From NCBI GenBank assembly GCA_900540235.1, contig UQEY01000013.1, positions 1 through 45,820 of the forward strand: DNA of 45,820 nucleotides, given 5' to 3'. Both the position numbers and the translations under genes were made by a program. How positions within the stretch are numbered: position 1 is the first letter of the stretch; each line of letters starts with the position of its first letter. The notes under the pieces were generated by a model. The model made no database searches. It had not been told where the DNA came from and saw only the letters and a list, made by a program, of their open reading frames with translations. Below, piece by piece: positions 15,969 to 24,403 of the stretch. The stretch comes from an uncultured Eubacteriales bacterium. GTDB taxonomy: Bacteria; Bacillota; Clostridia; Oscillospirales; Acutalibacteraceae.

Positions 15969-16280
15969 ATGTCAACAACAATTAATTATTTGCAAGAATA
16001 TATTAAAGCGAAAGATAATCACCCTGAACTAGTCAAAGAATATTTTTTAAAATTATCAGAAGAAGTCGGCGAATTGTCTGAAGCTATTAGAAAAAATAAA
16101 ATTCGTATTGAAAACAGCTCTGTAAAAGGCACAATAGATGAGGAAATTTGGGATGTTATCTATTATGCGCTTGCTATTGCAAACTGTTATGATATAGATT
16201 TAGAAAAAGCCATAAAAGACAAAGAAAAAATAAACGCTGAAAAATACAAGAGTGATATTATTTTTAAAGAAAACAATTAA
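15969..16280 (+). CDS. MazG-like nucleotide pyrophosphohydrolase
   Basis: 103 residues, all-alpha NTP pyrophosphohydrolase type. The metal-binding pattern EExxE is at E31-E32-x2-E35 and ExxD at E59-x2-D62 (IDEEIWDVIYY). Family members hydrolyse nucleoside triphosphates to monophosphate and pyrophosphate, in housecleaning, stress or phage settings. It is the second gene of the cassette; the right 39-bp repeat begins 13 bases after its stop. Confidence 0.85.
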   Translation: MSTTINYLQEYIKAKDNHPELVKEYFLKLSEEVGELSEAIRKNKIRIENSSVKGTIDEEIWDVIYYALAIANCYDIDLEKAIKDKEKINAEKYKSDIIFKENN

Positions 16281-16292
16281 TAACATAAAAAT

Positions 16293-16331
16293 AAGGTATG
16301 CCTATTTATAGGCTCGAAGCAAGGTTATAAA
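16293..16331 (+). repeat. Right copy of the 39-bp perfect direct repeat
   Basis: Identical to 14953-16331's left copy at 14953-14991. It still encodes the TrmB C-terminus and TAA (16328-16330), but has no gene in front of it, and lies 10 bases before the HD-gene start. Confidence 0.95.
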
Positions 16332-16341
16332 CCGAGGTAAA

Positions 16342-17016
16342 ATGGAAAAAGAAACATTTAAAAAGATTGAAAATTTTATGCTTGAAAACTGCGGTGAAGC
16401 GGCACACGACAAGGGGCACATTTACAGAGTGCTTTACAATGCGCTTGAAATTGCAAAAAATGAAAAAGATGTTGACCTTGACATTTTGATTACCGCCTGT
16501 CTGCTTCACGATATCGGCAGAGCAAAAGAACTCAGCGACAAAAGCATTGACCACGCAGTTTGGGGCAGTGAAGTTGCTTACAAATGGTTAAAGGAAAACG
16601 GTTTTAGTGAAGAATTTTCAAGAGCTGTCAGCGAATGTATACTCTGCCACAGGTACAGAGGCGAAAACATACCAAAAACGGTTGAGGCAAAGATACTTTA
16701 TGATTCGGACAAAATTGACGCCTGCGGTTTAATCGGAATTGCAAGAACGCTTGAATATAAAGGTGCAATCGGCGAGCCGATTTATACGGTTAAAAACGGC
16801 AAAATTGAAAACGGTAATGACAAAACAAACCCAAGTTTCTTTACCGAATATATAAACAAACTTTCCAAAATCGAAGCTAAGCTTACCACTGAAAAAAGCA
16901 AAGAAATCGCAAAAAATATGCAAAAGCAAGCAGAGGAATTCTACAATTCTTTATACGGTTATCTTGACGATTTATATAGCAGCGGTAATAAGGCATTAGA
17001 AAACATATTAACTTAA
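16342..17016 (+). CDS. HD-domain phosphohydrolase
   Basis: 224 residues. HD-superfamily metal ligands: H26 (DKGHIYRV), H56-D57 (LLHDIGRA), a helix with DHAVWGSEVA, CH at about 117 and a late Asp in DSDKID. Single-domain HD proteins of this type hydrolyse nucleotides or phosphoesters; the substrate is unknown. GAGG before the ATG. Probably once the gene directly after trmB, before the cassette entered. Confidence 0.85.
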   Translation: MEKETFKKIENFMLENCGEAAHDKGHIYRVLYNALEIAKNEKDVDLDILITACLLHDIGRAKELSDKSIDHAVWGSEVAYKWLKENGFSEEFSRAVSECILCHRYRGENIPKTVEAKILYDSDKIDACGLIGIARTLEYKGAIGEPIYTVKNGKIENGNDKTNPSFFTEYINKLSKIEAKLTTEKSKEIAKNMQKQAEEFYNSLYGYLDDLYSSGNKALENILT

Positions 17017-17020
17017 TACA

Positions 17021-17084
17021 AACGCAATTCACCCCTACGATAACTTTTTGTTTTAGATATCGTAGGGGCGATTTTATTCGCCTT
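17021..17084. repeat. Palindromic intergenic repeat, GTAGGG/CCCTAC family
   Basis: Inverted arms GCAATTCACCCCTACGA and TCGTAGGGGCGATTTTATTCGC around an AT-rich centre, closely like 4833-4927. Its right end supplies the last codons (GGC GAA) and TAA of sigG. It separates the convergent HD and sigG genes. Confidence 0.8.
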
Positions 17085-17841
17085 TAATTCTTTTGAGTGC
17101 ATTTTTTTCAAGGCGGGAAACCTGCGCTTGGGATATGCCGACTTCCTTTGCAACCTCCATTTGCGTTTTGCCCTGCATAAAGCGAAGATACATAATATTG
17201 CGTTCACGAGGGTCAAGTTTTTTTATTTCATCTTTTATTGAGATTTCGTCTATCCAGTCCTTATCGCTCGAACTGTCGCCGACTTGGTCCATTACAAAAA
17301 TCGTATCGCCGCCGTCGTTATAAACAGGCTCGTAAAGACTCACGGGGTCAACGATAGCTTCCAAAGCGAGGACAACTTCGCTTTTTTTCATATCGAGTTT
17401 TTCGGCAATTTGCTCTATCGTCGGTTCTTTGCCGCATTCGTTAATAAGCTGTTCTTTAACCTGCATTGCTTTATAAGCCGTATCACGCATAGAACGGCTG
17501 ACACGAACAGGGTTATCGTCACGAAGGTAGCGCCTAATTTCACCTATACACATCGGCACGGCATAAGTTGAAAAGCGAACATCCAAAGAGGTATTAAAAT
17601 TATCAATCGCTTTTATAAGACCGATAACGCCGACTTGGAAAAGGTCGTCCATATTTTCTCCCCTATTTGAAAAACGCTGAACTACGGACAAAACGAGGCG
17701 CAAATTGCCCTCAATAAGGTCATTTCTCGCTTTTACATCCCCTGCCTGAGCTTTTTTTAAAAGTTCCATCTTTTCTTTTTCTTTTAAAACTTTAAGCTGA
17801 CTTGTGTTGATACCGCAAATTTCTACTTTATTGTACTGCAC
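17074..17841 (-). CDS. sigG: RNA polymerase sporulation sigma factor SigG
   Basis: 255 residues from GTG 17841 (M/VQYNKVEICGINTSQLK), chosen because AAGGAAG lies 5 bases upstream and NKVEICG is the conserved SigG N-terminus; a longer ATG frame to 17985 adds 48 non-conserved residues. Region 2 (RFSNRGENMDDLFQVGVIGL, FSTYAVPMCIGEIRRYLRD), region 3 (VSRSMRDTAYKAMQVKEQLI) and region 4 HTH (GKTQMEVAKEVGISQAQVSR) are complete. It runs late forespore transcription. It is not next to spoIIGA-sigE here, as it is in many Bacilli and Clostridia. Confidence 0.93.
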   Translation of the reverse strand: MQYNKVEICGINTSQLKVLKEKEKMELLKKAQAGDVKARNDLIEGNLRLVLSVVQRFSNRGENMDDLFQVGVIGLIKAIDNFNTSLDVRFSTYAVPMCIGEIRRYLRDDNPVRVSRSMRDTAYKAMQVKEQLINECGKEPTIEQIAEKLDMKKSEVVLALEAIVDPVSLYEPVYNDGGDTIFVMDQVGDSSSDKDWIDEISIKDEIKKLDPRERNIMYLRFMQGKTQMEVAKEVGISQAQVSRLEKNALKRIKGE

Positions 17842-17934
17842 ATAATCTTCCTTTACTTTTTTATGTACAAAAGTATTATTGCCAATAGCAGGCTTGCTTA
17901 TTATCACATTTGATTTTTTGTATAAATTAACATA

Positions 17935-17963
17935 TTTACAAACGGTTTTAATAATATTATAAT
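17935..17963 (+). promoter_or_regulatory. Promoter of the lipase-like gene
   Basis: Plus strand -35 TTTACA (17935-17940), 17-base spacer, -10 TATAAT (17958-17963), about 50 bases before the start codon at 18015, which has AAAGGAGAGG upstream. Confidence 0.7.
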
Positions 17964-18014
17964 AAATTCGGGTAGTTTTACTCAAAAATAATAAAAAAGG
18001 AGAGGTATATTAAA

Positions 18015-19802
18015 ATGAAAAAAATTATTAAATCTATTGTATGTGCCGTACTCTCGATAGTAATGGTACTAAGCTGCACAAGTGTTGCATTTGCTAAAAA
18101 CGATGTAACACCGGTAATTGTTGTTCACGGTATGGGCGCAATGCCGCTTTATGAAAATCCGGGCAAAGAAAATCAGAAGGAAATTTCAAATTTTGACATC
18201 GGCTCGCTTTTCACAACAAACAACAGGGCGCTTCACACTGTTCTTGACGCAATGCACGGTGAAAATGTTGACCCTAACACATTCCTTGACCAAGCTAAAG
18301 GTTTGCTTTCGGGTTTTAACAAGCAGGTTTGCGACGAAAACGGCAATTCTCTTTACGATGTAGGCATTATTTCAAACTGGAGTGACAGTATGGCTAACCA
18401 CCAAGACTATCTTGACAGCCGTGAAAGTGCAGAGCCTGCAATTACAAAGCAGATTTGCAACCAAATAGGTGCTGAAAATGTTTACGCTTTCAACTATGAC
18501 TGGCGACTTGACGCTTGTGAAAACGGTGAAAAACTTAACAAATTTATCGACAATGTTAAAGCGCAGACAGGAAAAAGTAAGGTAACTCTTATCGGCGGCT
18601 CAGAGGGTACGATTGTAATTTCCGCTTATATTGACGCTCACAAGACTGAAAACGAACTTGAAAAAGTTGTTTATCTTTACGGTGCATTAAACGGTGTGTC
18701 GGTTGCAAACATTCTTTGCAAAGACCTTGCGTTTAACAAAGATGACCTTTGCAAATATCTTGCATATCTTACAACAACATACAACAACAAGAGTTTTGAT
18801 TTTAACAGACTTACTTGGCTTGCAACTTCTATGGAAGAAACAATCAATAATCTTTGCAACCTTATTAACAAGATTTTGGCAGACCCTGCCCTTTGCGTTA
18901 AGTTTTACAACGAGGTGCTTCGTCCTTGCTTAGGTACGATACCTGCATTTTGGGAATTTTTACCGTATGACAATTTTGACAAAGCCGTTAATGAAATGAG
19001 TTCAATCGGTTTTCTTGACAAAAACAGCGGACTTTATACTAAAATCAGTAACTACCACAAAGTACAAGGCAGGCTTAAAAGCAACACCGAATATTTGAAA
19101 GACAACGGTGTTGACATTGCAGTCGTTGCAGGTTGGGGTTGCCCTGCTATCGGCATAACATCACAGTGGAAAAATCAAAGCGATATTCTTATTGATACAA
19201 AATATACATCACTCGGAGCAACAACCGCAGATTTTGGTGCTGCACTTCCTGCAAGTAAAACAAAACACAACAACTATGCTTCCCTTGATGAAACAATCGA
19301 CGCTTCAACTTGTTGGTTCAAAGATAATACTTGGTTTATTTACGGCGTTCAGCATATGGACTTTTGGTATGGCAGTGACGCTTGCAAATTTGTTGCAACA
19401 ATAGTTACAAGCACCGTGCCTACAAATATTAAAAGCATTGAAAAGCTTACCGGTAACGGTCAATTTATTAAAGTAGATAAAAATCAGGCAATCACAAAGT
19501 TAACCGGTAATAACAGCGTTAAAGCAGCTATTAAATCTGTTAAAGCAGGAAAGAAAAAAGCTACTGTAAATTGGAAAAAGAAAAGCAAGATTGACGGATA
19601 TCAAATTCAGTATTCAACATCCCAAGACTTCAGCAAAGAAAACAAGAGTGTAACCGTTGCAAATGCTAAAACAACAAAAAAAGCAATCAAAAAGCTCAAA
19701 AACAAAAAGACTTACTATGTAAGAATCAGAACTTACAAAACCGTTGCAAACCAAAAAGTTTATTCAGATTGGAGCAATGCAAAACAAGTCAAAACCAAAT
19801 AA
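18015..19802 (+). CDS. Secreted LCAT/lipase-like alpha/beta hydrolase with C-terminal Fn3-like domain
   Basis: 595 residues. Signal peptide 1-27 (MKK, hydrophobic stretch, SVAFA-K). Alpha/beta hydrolase fold: oxyanion-hole motif VVHGMG at 36-41, a WRLDACENGEKL segment as in lecithin:cholesterol acyltransferases, and nucleophile S196 in GGSEG. A late His (about 455, VQHMDFWYG) is a candidate for the triad. Residues about 505-595 form a Lys-rich Fn3-like domain ending VKTK, shared with the LRR protein at 86-1972. The substrate is likely a lipid or ester, not determinable here. Confidence 0.87.
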   Translation: MKKIIKSIVCAVLSIVMVLSCTSVAFAKNDVTPVIVVHGMGAMPLYENPGKENQKEISNFDIGSLFTTNNRALHTVLDAMHGENVDPNTFLDQAKGLLSGFNKQVCDENGNSLYDVGIISNWSDSMANHQDYLDSRESAEPAITKQICNQIGAENVYAFNYDWRLDACENGEKLNKFIDNVKAQTGKSKVTLIGGSEGTIVISAYIDAHKTENELEKVVYLYGALNGVSVANILCKDLAFNKDDLCKYLAYLTTTYNNKSFDFNRLTWLATSMEETINNLCNLINKILADPALCVKFYNEVLRPCLGTIPAFWEFLPYDNFDKAVNEMSSIGFLDKNSGLYTKISNYHKVQGRLKSNTEYLKDNGVDIAVVAGWGCPAIGITSQWKNQSDILIDTKYTSLGATTADFGAALPASKTKHNNYASLDETIDASTCWFKDNTWFIYGVQHMDFWYGSDACKFVATIVTSTVPTNIKSIEKLTGNGQFIKVDKNQAITKLTGNNSVKAAIKSVKAGKKKATVNWKKKSKIDGYQIQYSTSQDFSKENKSVTVANAKTTKKAIKKLKNKKTYYVRIRTYKTVANQKVYSDWSNAKQVKTK

Positions 19803-19813
19803 TATGGCATAAC

Positions 19814-19846
19814 AAAAGCCGCTCGTAAAAATACGAGCGGCTTTTA
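19814..19846 (+). terminator. Terminator after the lipase-like gene
   Basis: AAAGCCGCTCGTA and TACGAGCGGCTTT arms with a short A-rich loop, then TTTT; it may work in both directions for the convergent nahK gene. Confidence 0.9.
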
Positions 19847-19875
19847 AATTTTGATATAATCACATCAAATTTATA

Positions 19876-20979
19876 TTATTTATTTGTAATGTCTACAATG
19901 ATTTTTTCCATTTGAGGAAGCTTTCTTTCAATATCTGCAACGAGAGCAAACTGATTTCTTGCTCTTACAAGATTATGCTCAGGGTAAGCAGTTTTGAAAT
20001 AAGTGTCACCATTAATATAGTCGGTAAGAAAACGCATACCGCACTCAAAAGTCATAAGCTTGGCAGAAAAAGCAAGGTTATCAATTTCGCACTGATTGAG
20101 AGCCTGTCCCGCCTCGCTCAAAAAACCTTTAGCATAAGCTTCAAAATAATCAAGCATAAGCTTTACATTATCGTAATTATCATCATCCTCGGCACAAGAA
20201 TTAGCGCCAAAGCGGATAGAATCGCCGAAGTCATAAAGAGCAAGACCCGGCATAACCGTATCAAGGTCGATAACGCAAATCGCTTCATCGGTATCCTTGT
20301 CAAAAAGAACATTATTAAGCTTTGTATCATTATGAGTTACACGAATAGGAAGCTTGCCCTGTTCAATAAGATTAACGAAACGGGTGCAGTCCTCTCTTCT
20401 TTGCATAACAAACTTAATTTCCTCACTGCAATTAACAACTCTGTCTGCTTTATCAGCCTGAACAGCAGGAATAAACTCGTTTTCATAGCGCCAAATTGTA
20501 TTATGGAAATTTTCAATAATTTCATTAAGAGTTTGCGCAGGAAAATCGCTCAAATACTTTTGAAATCTGCCAAACGCCTTACCGCTCTTGCCAAAAACCT
20601 CTGCACTGTCAACAGTGTCATAAGCCTGCGAATTGTCAACAAAACGATAAGCACGATAACAACAACCGTCATCATCCCTAAAATATTTTGAACCGTCGCC
20701 GGTTCTGATAAAATGAAGCGTTTCCCTATGAGGGTTGCCGTCATTTGCTTTAATTTTTTCTCTTAAAAAATCAGTAACGGAGAAAACATTATCCATAAGC
20801 TTATCGATATCAGGGAAAATTTTGGTATTAACCTTTTGCAAAACATAATATCTTTCTTTGCCGTCTTCATTATATTTTGCAAGAAATGTAGTATTTATAT
20901 GGCCGGAGCCGAAAACATTACATTCATCAAGTTTACCTTTAAAATTAAACTGATTAAGTATATTGGTTATTTCACTCAT
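19876..20979 (-). CDS. nahK: N-acetylhexosamine 1-kinase (aminoglycoside phosphotransferase fold)
   Basis: 367 residues from ATG 20979 (MSEITNILNQF), with GAGGAG 7 bases upstream; a longer frame to 21108 crosses the terminator and promoter and is rejected. Strong resemblance to bifidobacterial NahK across the whole length: FGSGHINTTFLAK, VLQKVNTKIFPDIDKLM, RVTHNDTKLNNVLFD with catalytic base D218, IDLDTVMPG with metal ligands D238/D240, DFGDSIRFGA, and YPEHNLVRARNQ near the end. The family phosphorylates GalNAc or GlcNAc at C1, the entry step of mucin and milk glycan salvage. No lacto-N-biose phosphorylase is nearby. Confidence 0.9.
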   Translation of the reverse strand: MSEITNILNQFNFKGKLDECNVFGSGHINTTFLAKYNEDGKERYYVLQKVNTKIFPDIDKLMDNVFSVTDFLREKIKANDGNPHRETLHFIRTGDGSKYFRDDDGCCYRAYRFVDNSQAYDTVDSAEVFGKSGKAFGRFQKYLSDFPAQTLNEIIENFHNTIWRYENEFIPAVQADKADRVVNCSEEIKFVMQRREDCTRFVNLIEQGKLPIRVTHNDTKLNNVLFDKDTDEAICVIDLDTVMPGLALYDFGDSIRFGANSCAEDDDNYDNVKLMLDYFEAYAKGFLSEAGQALNQCEIDNLAFSAKLMTFECGMRFLTDYINGDTYFKTAYPEHNLVRARNQFALVADIERKLPQMEKIIVDITNK

Positions 20980-21012
20980 TACTATACTCCTCTTAAATAA
21001 AAGCTGACAACA

Positions 21013-21041
21013 TTTTAACATAATATTAACAAAATAGCAAG
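21013..21041 (-). promoter_or_regulatory. Promoter of nahK
   Basis: Minus strand -35 TTGCTA (21036-21041), 17-base spacer, -10 TAAAAT (21013-21018), between the upstream terminator and the nahK start. Confidence 0.65.
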
Positions 21042-21046
21042 TATCA

Positions 21047-21078
21047 AAAAGCAGCCTTGAACTGACAAGACTGCTTAA
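21047..21078 (-). terminator. Terminator after the exporter operon
   Basis: Minus strand AAGCAGTCTTG and CAAGGCTGCTT arms, 6-base loop, then TTTTT; it separates the permease gene from nahK. Confidence 0.85.
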
Positions 21079-21085
21079 AAATAAA

Positions 21086-22339
21086 TTATTCACTTCTGAG
21101 TGCATCAATAGGACTCATCTGAGCGGCTTTCTTTGCAGGGTAAATACCAAAGAAAAGACCGACGCCGCTTGAGAAAAGAAGCGCAACAAGAATAAGCCAT
21201 ACAGTAATATTCGGCGTAATTTTAATTATTGAGCACGCCGCAAAAGCACCGGCGACGCCTATCGTTACACCTATAAGACCGCCGATAAGACACAGGATAA
21301 TCGATTCCGTCAAGAACTGAAGCGTGATAACCTTCGTCTTTGCACCCAGCGATTTTCTTATACCTATTTCCCTCGTTCGCTCGGTTACCGAAACAAGCAT
21401 AATGTTCATAACACCGATACCGCCGACAATAAGGGAAATAGCACCTACACCGGCAATAAATGCAGTAAGAACAGACATAATGATATTAACAATATCAACA
21501 TATGTTGCCATATTTTGAGCTGTATACATACTGTTTGAATAGTTGCCGTGAGCACTTTTTAAATAGTTAACTGCCGCATTACCTACAGCGTCATAGTCGT
21601 AGCCTTCCTTAGCAATAACAAACACACTGCCAAGCTGAGCATCGGCACCCGTAATTTGGGTAAGTGTTGTACAAGGCATAAACAAAGCTATAATTGTTTT
21701 GTCACCGCCGACACTTGAAAACATATTGCTCATTGAACTTGAACCGCCAAGCGTACTTGCAAGAGCATCAACATTTGCAACACCGCAAACCTTAATTTTC
21801 ATACTTTTACCGCTTGAAGAAACAGTTACATACTCGTTTGTTACATCTTCATATCCAAAAGCCTGCTGAGCCGAGTTAGTACCGATTACGGCAATAGGTG
21901 CATTTGCGTTGTATTCTTCGTCCGTAAAGAATCGCCCGTACTCGCAAGTATTGGTAAGAGCAAACTGAACATCGCTGTTAACACCGATAAGCATAGCTGT
22001 TGCCTCGGTAGCCGTTTTGTCAATAGTAGCACGACCGAAACCCATAAGCATAGGTGAGCAACGCTCAACACCGTTTACTTTATTTTTAATATTTTCTACA
22101 TCATCAAGAGTAATATAATCACTGTCTGCCGCAGATGTGGTGTCAACGCTGACAAGAACAGCGTTTGAGCCCATATCCTCAATAAGACCTACGATATAAT
22201 CTCTTACACCGGTACCGGCGCCGATAATCATAATTACCGAACTGATACCGATAATAATACCAAGCATTGTAAGTAAGCTTCGCATCCAGTTAGATTTAAT
22301 ACACTTGACTGCGATTTTCAGACTTTCTGTAATATTCAC
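21086..22339 (-). CDS. MacB/FtsX-type ABC transporter permease
   Basis: 417 residues. One membrane helix near 20-42 (LLTMLGIIIGISSVIMIIGA), a large extracellular domain (about 45-270), then three helices in the FtsX-type C-terminus, with GVMNIMLVSVTERTREIGIR, the conserved loop that contacts the ATPase. MacB-type permeases work with a MacA-type adaptor in peptide or drug export or signalling. No nucleotide-binding domain is fused, and no ATPase gene is in this operon. It starts 12 bases after the adaptor gene. Confidence 0.9.
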   Translation of the reverse strand: MNITESLKIAVKCIKSNWMRSLLTMLGIIIGISSVIMIIGAGTGVRDYIVGLIEDMGSNAVLVSVDTTSAADSDYITLDDVENIKNKVNGVERCSPMLMGFGRATIDKTATEATAMLIGVNSDVQFALTNTCEYGRFFTDEEYNANAPIAVIGTNSAQQAFGYEDVTNEYVTVSSSGKSMKIKVCGVANVDALASTLGGSSSMSNMFSSVGGDKTIIALFMPCTTLTQITGADAQLGSVFVIAKEGYDYDAVGNAAVNYLKSAHGNYSNSMYTAQNMATYVDIVNIIMSVLTAFIAGVGAISLIVGGIGVMNIMLVSVTERTREIGIRKSLGAKTKVITLQFLTESIILCLIGGLIGVTIGVAGAFAACSIIKITPNITVWLILVALLFSSGVGLFFGIYPAKKAAQMSPIDALRSE

Positions 22340-22351
22340 TGCAAAGTCTCC

Positions 22352-24403
22352 TTACTTCTTTGTGCTGTCGACTACCTTAACCTTAAAGGTGTCTTCTGTA
22401 TAATCTGTTTTCGGAGTAGCAACAATCTTGTCGCCCGGTTTAATACCTGATGTTACCTGATAAGCAGTATCGCTGATAGCACCTGTCTTAATTTGAGTCT
22501 TAGTTACAGTCTTATCTTCATCATTATAAAGGTATACATATGAACCCGTCTTTTCAAGAGTGATTGATTCGATAGGAACAACTGTTACACCGAGATATTG
22601 ACCTGTTTGAATTTCAACATCGGCATCAAAACCGGCAATGATATTTTCGTCAGGGTTCTTAATTGTAATTGTACATTCAACACCTGCACCCGAATCGGTA
22701 AGAGAAGAAAGACCGCTGATACCTGCCATTGAACCTACGCTGTCAAGAATTGAGCCGGATGAACCGCCTGTTGCAGTAGGAGCAATAGTAGCAACTTCGC
22801 CCTCGTATTCACCGTAAGCTGTAGTTACCTTAGCATCCATACCAACCTTAACTTTATGTACATCGTATTCACTAAGGCTTACTGTTGCAACAAGTACATC
22901 GTGATTTTCAAGAGTGATACCTGCCTGAAGAGCTGTTGTTTGAGCGTCAGGGTTGATATCAACTGCTGTAATAACACCGTCAAAATCGGCACTCCAACCG
23001 TTTGCAAGCTGAGTCTGCTGTTCTTTCATAGCATCAAGAGCCTGCTTTGAAGCGTTCATAGCTTTCTTTTGTGCATTAAGAACTGTTGTGTCGCTCTCAG
23101 CCTTATATACTTCATACTGAGCTGCCAATGTTGCACGCTGAACTTCAAGACCGGTAAGAACTGCGTTATCAGAATCGGCAACACCCTTTGCAAGTGCTCT
23201 GTAGTCGATTGAAGCAACTGCCGCTTTAATCATATCAACTGCAACGCCGCTTTCAATAACAAGCTTTGTTGAATCGATAATGCCGTCTGAAATAGCCTTT
23301 TGGATATCCTTGCCGACAATATTTGCAATAGCTTGGCTGTTAAGCTGACCTGAAGCAACCGCACCTGAAATTGAAGTTGCGATAATTTGAGAAATAGTTG
23401 TCATTGTTTTAACATCGGTTGTGATTGAAGCGATGTTAGTATTAAGCTGAGAAAGCACATTTGAAATATCATTGATTGAAGCTGCAGCATTTGATACAGC
23501 AACATTTGTGCTTGCGTTTGCATCTTCAATAAATACAGCAATATAACTTACATCGGAAGAAACAGGAATGTTCCAAGAAGGTGTGTTTGCAATCGGAGAT
23601 TCACCTGCGATATAAGCGGCACGGGAAGTGTACCAACCAAGGAACTGCCAACCTGAATTAGCAGTAGCAATAGCTGAAACATAACCGACATCCTGAGAAT
23701 ACCTGCCTGAGCCTGTTACAGTACCGCTGAGCGCAGACGGATAGGCTGAAAGTGAAACAGTATACTTTGGCTTGCCGTCATCAGTAGTAGTGGTGGCTGA
23801 AGTGGTAGACGAAACTTGTGTAGTAGGAGCTGTTGTTGAAGTGGCTGCCCACTGTGAATACTGGTTAACAAATGTGGTTGTGGTAGCCGCTTTGGTAGTG
23901 GTTGTAGCCTTGGTTGCAGTGGTAGAAGTTGCGTTTTTAGCTATTTGCTTCTTTTGCTTAGCAATCTTCTTATCAAGCGAATCAAGTTCTTTCTTCAATG
24001 AAGTAGCCTTTTTCTTATTTGCTTTTTGTGAAGCAAGTGCGGTTTCATAGCTGCTCTTTGAATCCTTGTATGAAGCTTCAAGAGATGAAACCTGGCTGTC
24101 AAGTGAAGAAGTATCAAAAGTTGCAAGCATATCGCCCTTTTTAACTTGGTCGCCGACCTTTACCTTAACATCTTTAACTGTAGCTACCGAATTGACTTTA
24201 TAGTCTTTAGAAGTGCCTGCAGTTACTTCGCCTGTTAATGATACCTTTTCGTAAATATCACCTGTTGAAATTGTATTAAGTGTAACTTCTTCGCCGCTCT
24301 TTGACTTTGCAACACCGAAGATACAGCCGGCTACAATCGCAATAACAAGTATTATACAAATAGGTACAACAATCTTCTTTTTGCTTTTCTTTACTGTTGC
24401 CAT
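22352..24403 (-). CDS. MacA/HlyD-type membrane adaptor with Thr-rich and InlB-like insert
   Basis: 683 residues, much longer than usual adaptors. Membrane helix about 10-31. First half of the lipoyl/barrel part (GEVTAGTSKDYKVNSVATVK..VKVGDQVKKGDMLATFD) at about 57-97, then a coiled coil (100-145). Inserted in the hairpin are a Thr-rich linker (about 147-195, runs such as TTTTKAATTTT) and a segment like the divergent InlB B-repeat (about 200-285, with SGWQFLGWYTS). The coiled coil and lipoyl half resume from about 420, followed by the beta-barrel and membrane-proximal domains. It should link the permease to the outside of the cell. Confidence 0.85.
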   Translation of the reverse strand: MATVKKSKKKIVVPICIILVIAIVAGCIFGVAKSKSGEEVTLNTISTGDIYEKVSLTGEVTAGTSKDYKVNSVATVKDVKVKVGDQVKKGDMLATFDTSSLDSQVSSLEASYKDSKSSYETALASQKANKKKATSLKKELDSLDKKIAKQKKQIAKNATSTTATKATTTTKAATTTTFVNQYSQWAATSTTAPTTQVSSTTSATTTTDDGKPKYTVSLSAYPSALSGTVTGSGRYSQDVGYVSAIATANSGWQFLGWYTSRAAYIAGESPIANTPSWNIPVSSDVSYIAVFIEDANASTNVAVSNAAASINDISNVLSQLNTNIASITTDVKTMTTISQIIATSISGAVASGQLNSQAIANIVGKDIQKAISDGIIDSTKLVIESGVAVDMIKAAVASIDYRALAKGVADSDNAVLTGLEVQRATLAAQYEVYKAESDTTVLNAQKKAMNASKQALDAMKEQQTQLANGWSADFDGVITAVDINPDAQTTALQAGITLENHDVLVATVSLSEYDVHKVKVGMDAKVTTAYGEYEGEVATIAPTATGGSSGSILDSVGSMAGISGLSSLTDSGAGVECTITIKNPDENIIAGFDADVEIQTGQYLGVTVVPIESITLEKTGSYVYLYNDEDKTVTKTQIKTGAISDTAYQVTSGIKPGDKIVATPKTDYTEDTFKVKVVDSTKK

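Larger units (their letters stand above)
14953..16331 (+). mobile_element. 1,340-bp cassette bounded by 39-bp direct repeats, carrying radical SAM and MazG-like genes
   Basis: The repeat copies enclose a palindromic repeat region, the radical SAM gene and the MazG-like gene. Removing one repeat copy and the DNA between puts the trmB TAA 11 bases before the HD-gene ATG with a GAGG site in between, which looks like the undisturbed operon. The enclosed genes look more AT-rich than their neighbours. No transposase or integrase is present, so movement must have relied on functions in trans or on recombination. Mobility is an inference from this structure. Confidence 0.65.

Noticed and set aside
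17842..17985. 48-residue N-terminal extension of SigG
   Set aside because: SigG homology starts at NKVEICG, and a good ribosome site precedes the GTG at 17841.
19912..20691. 259-codon open frame on the plus strand opposite nahK
   Set aside because: It lies fully antisense to a well-conserved kinase gene, has no ribosome site, and its composition (Ile/Lys/Ser-rich without domain motifs) is that of a shadow frame.
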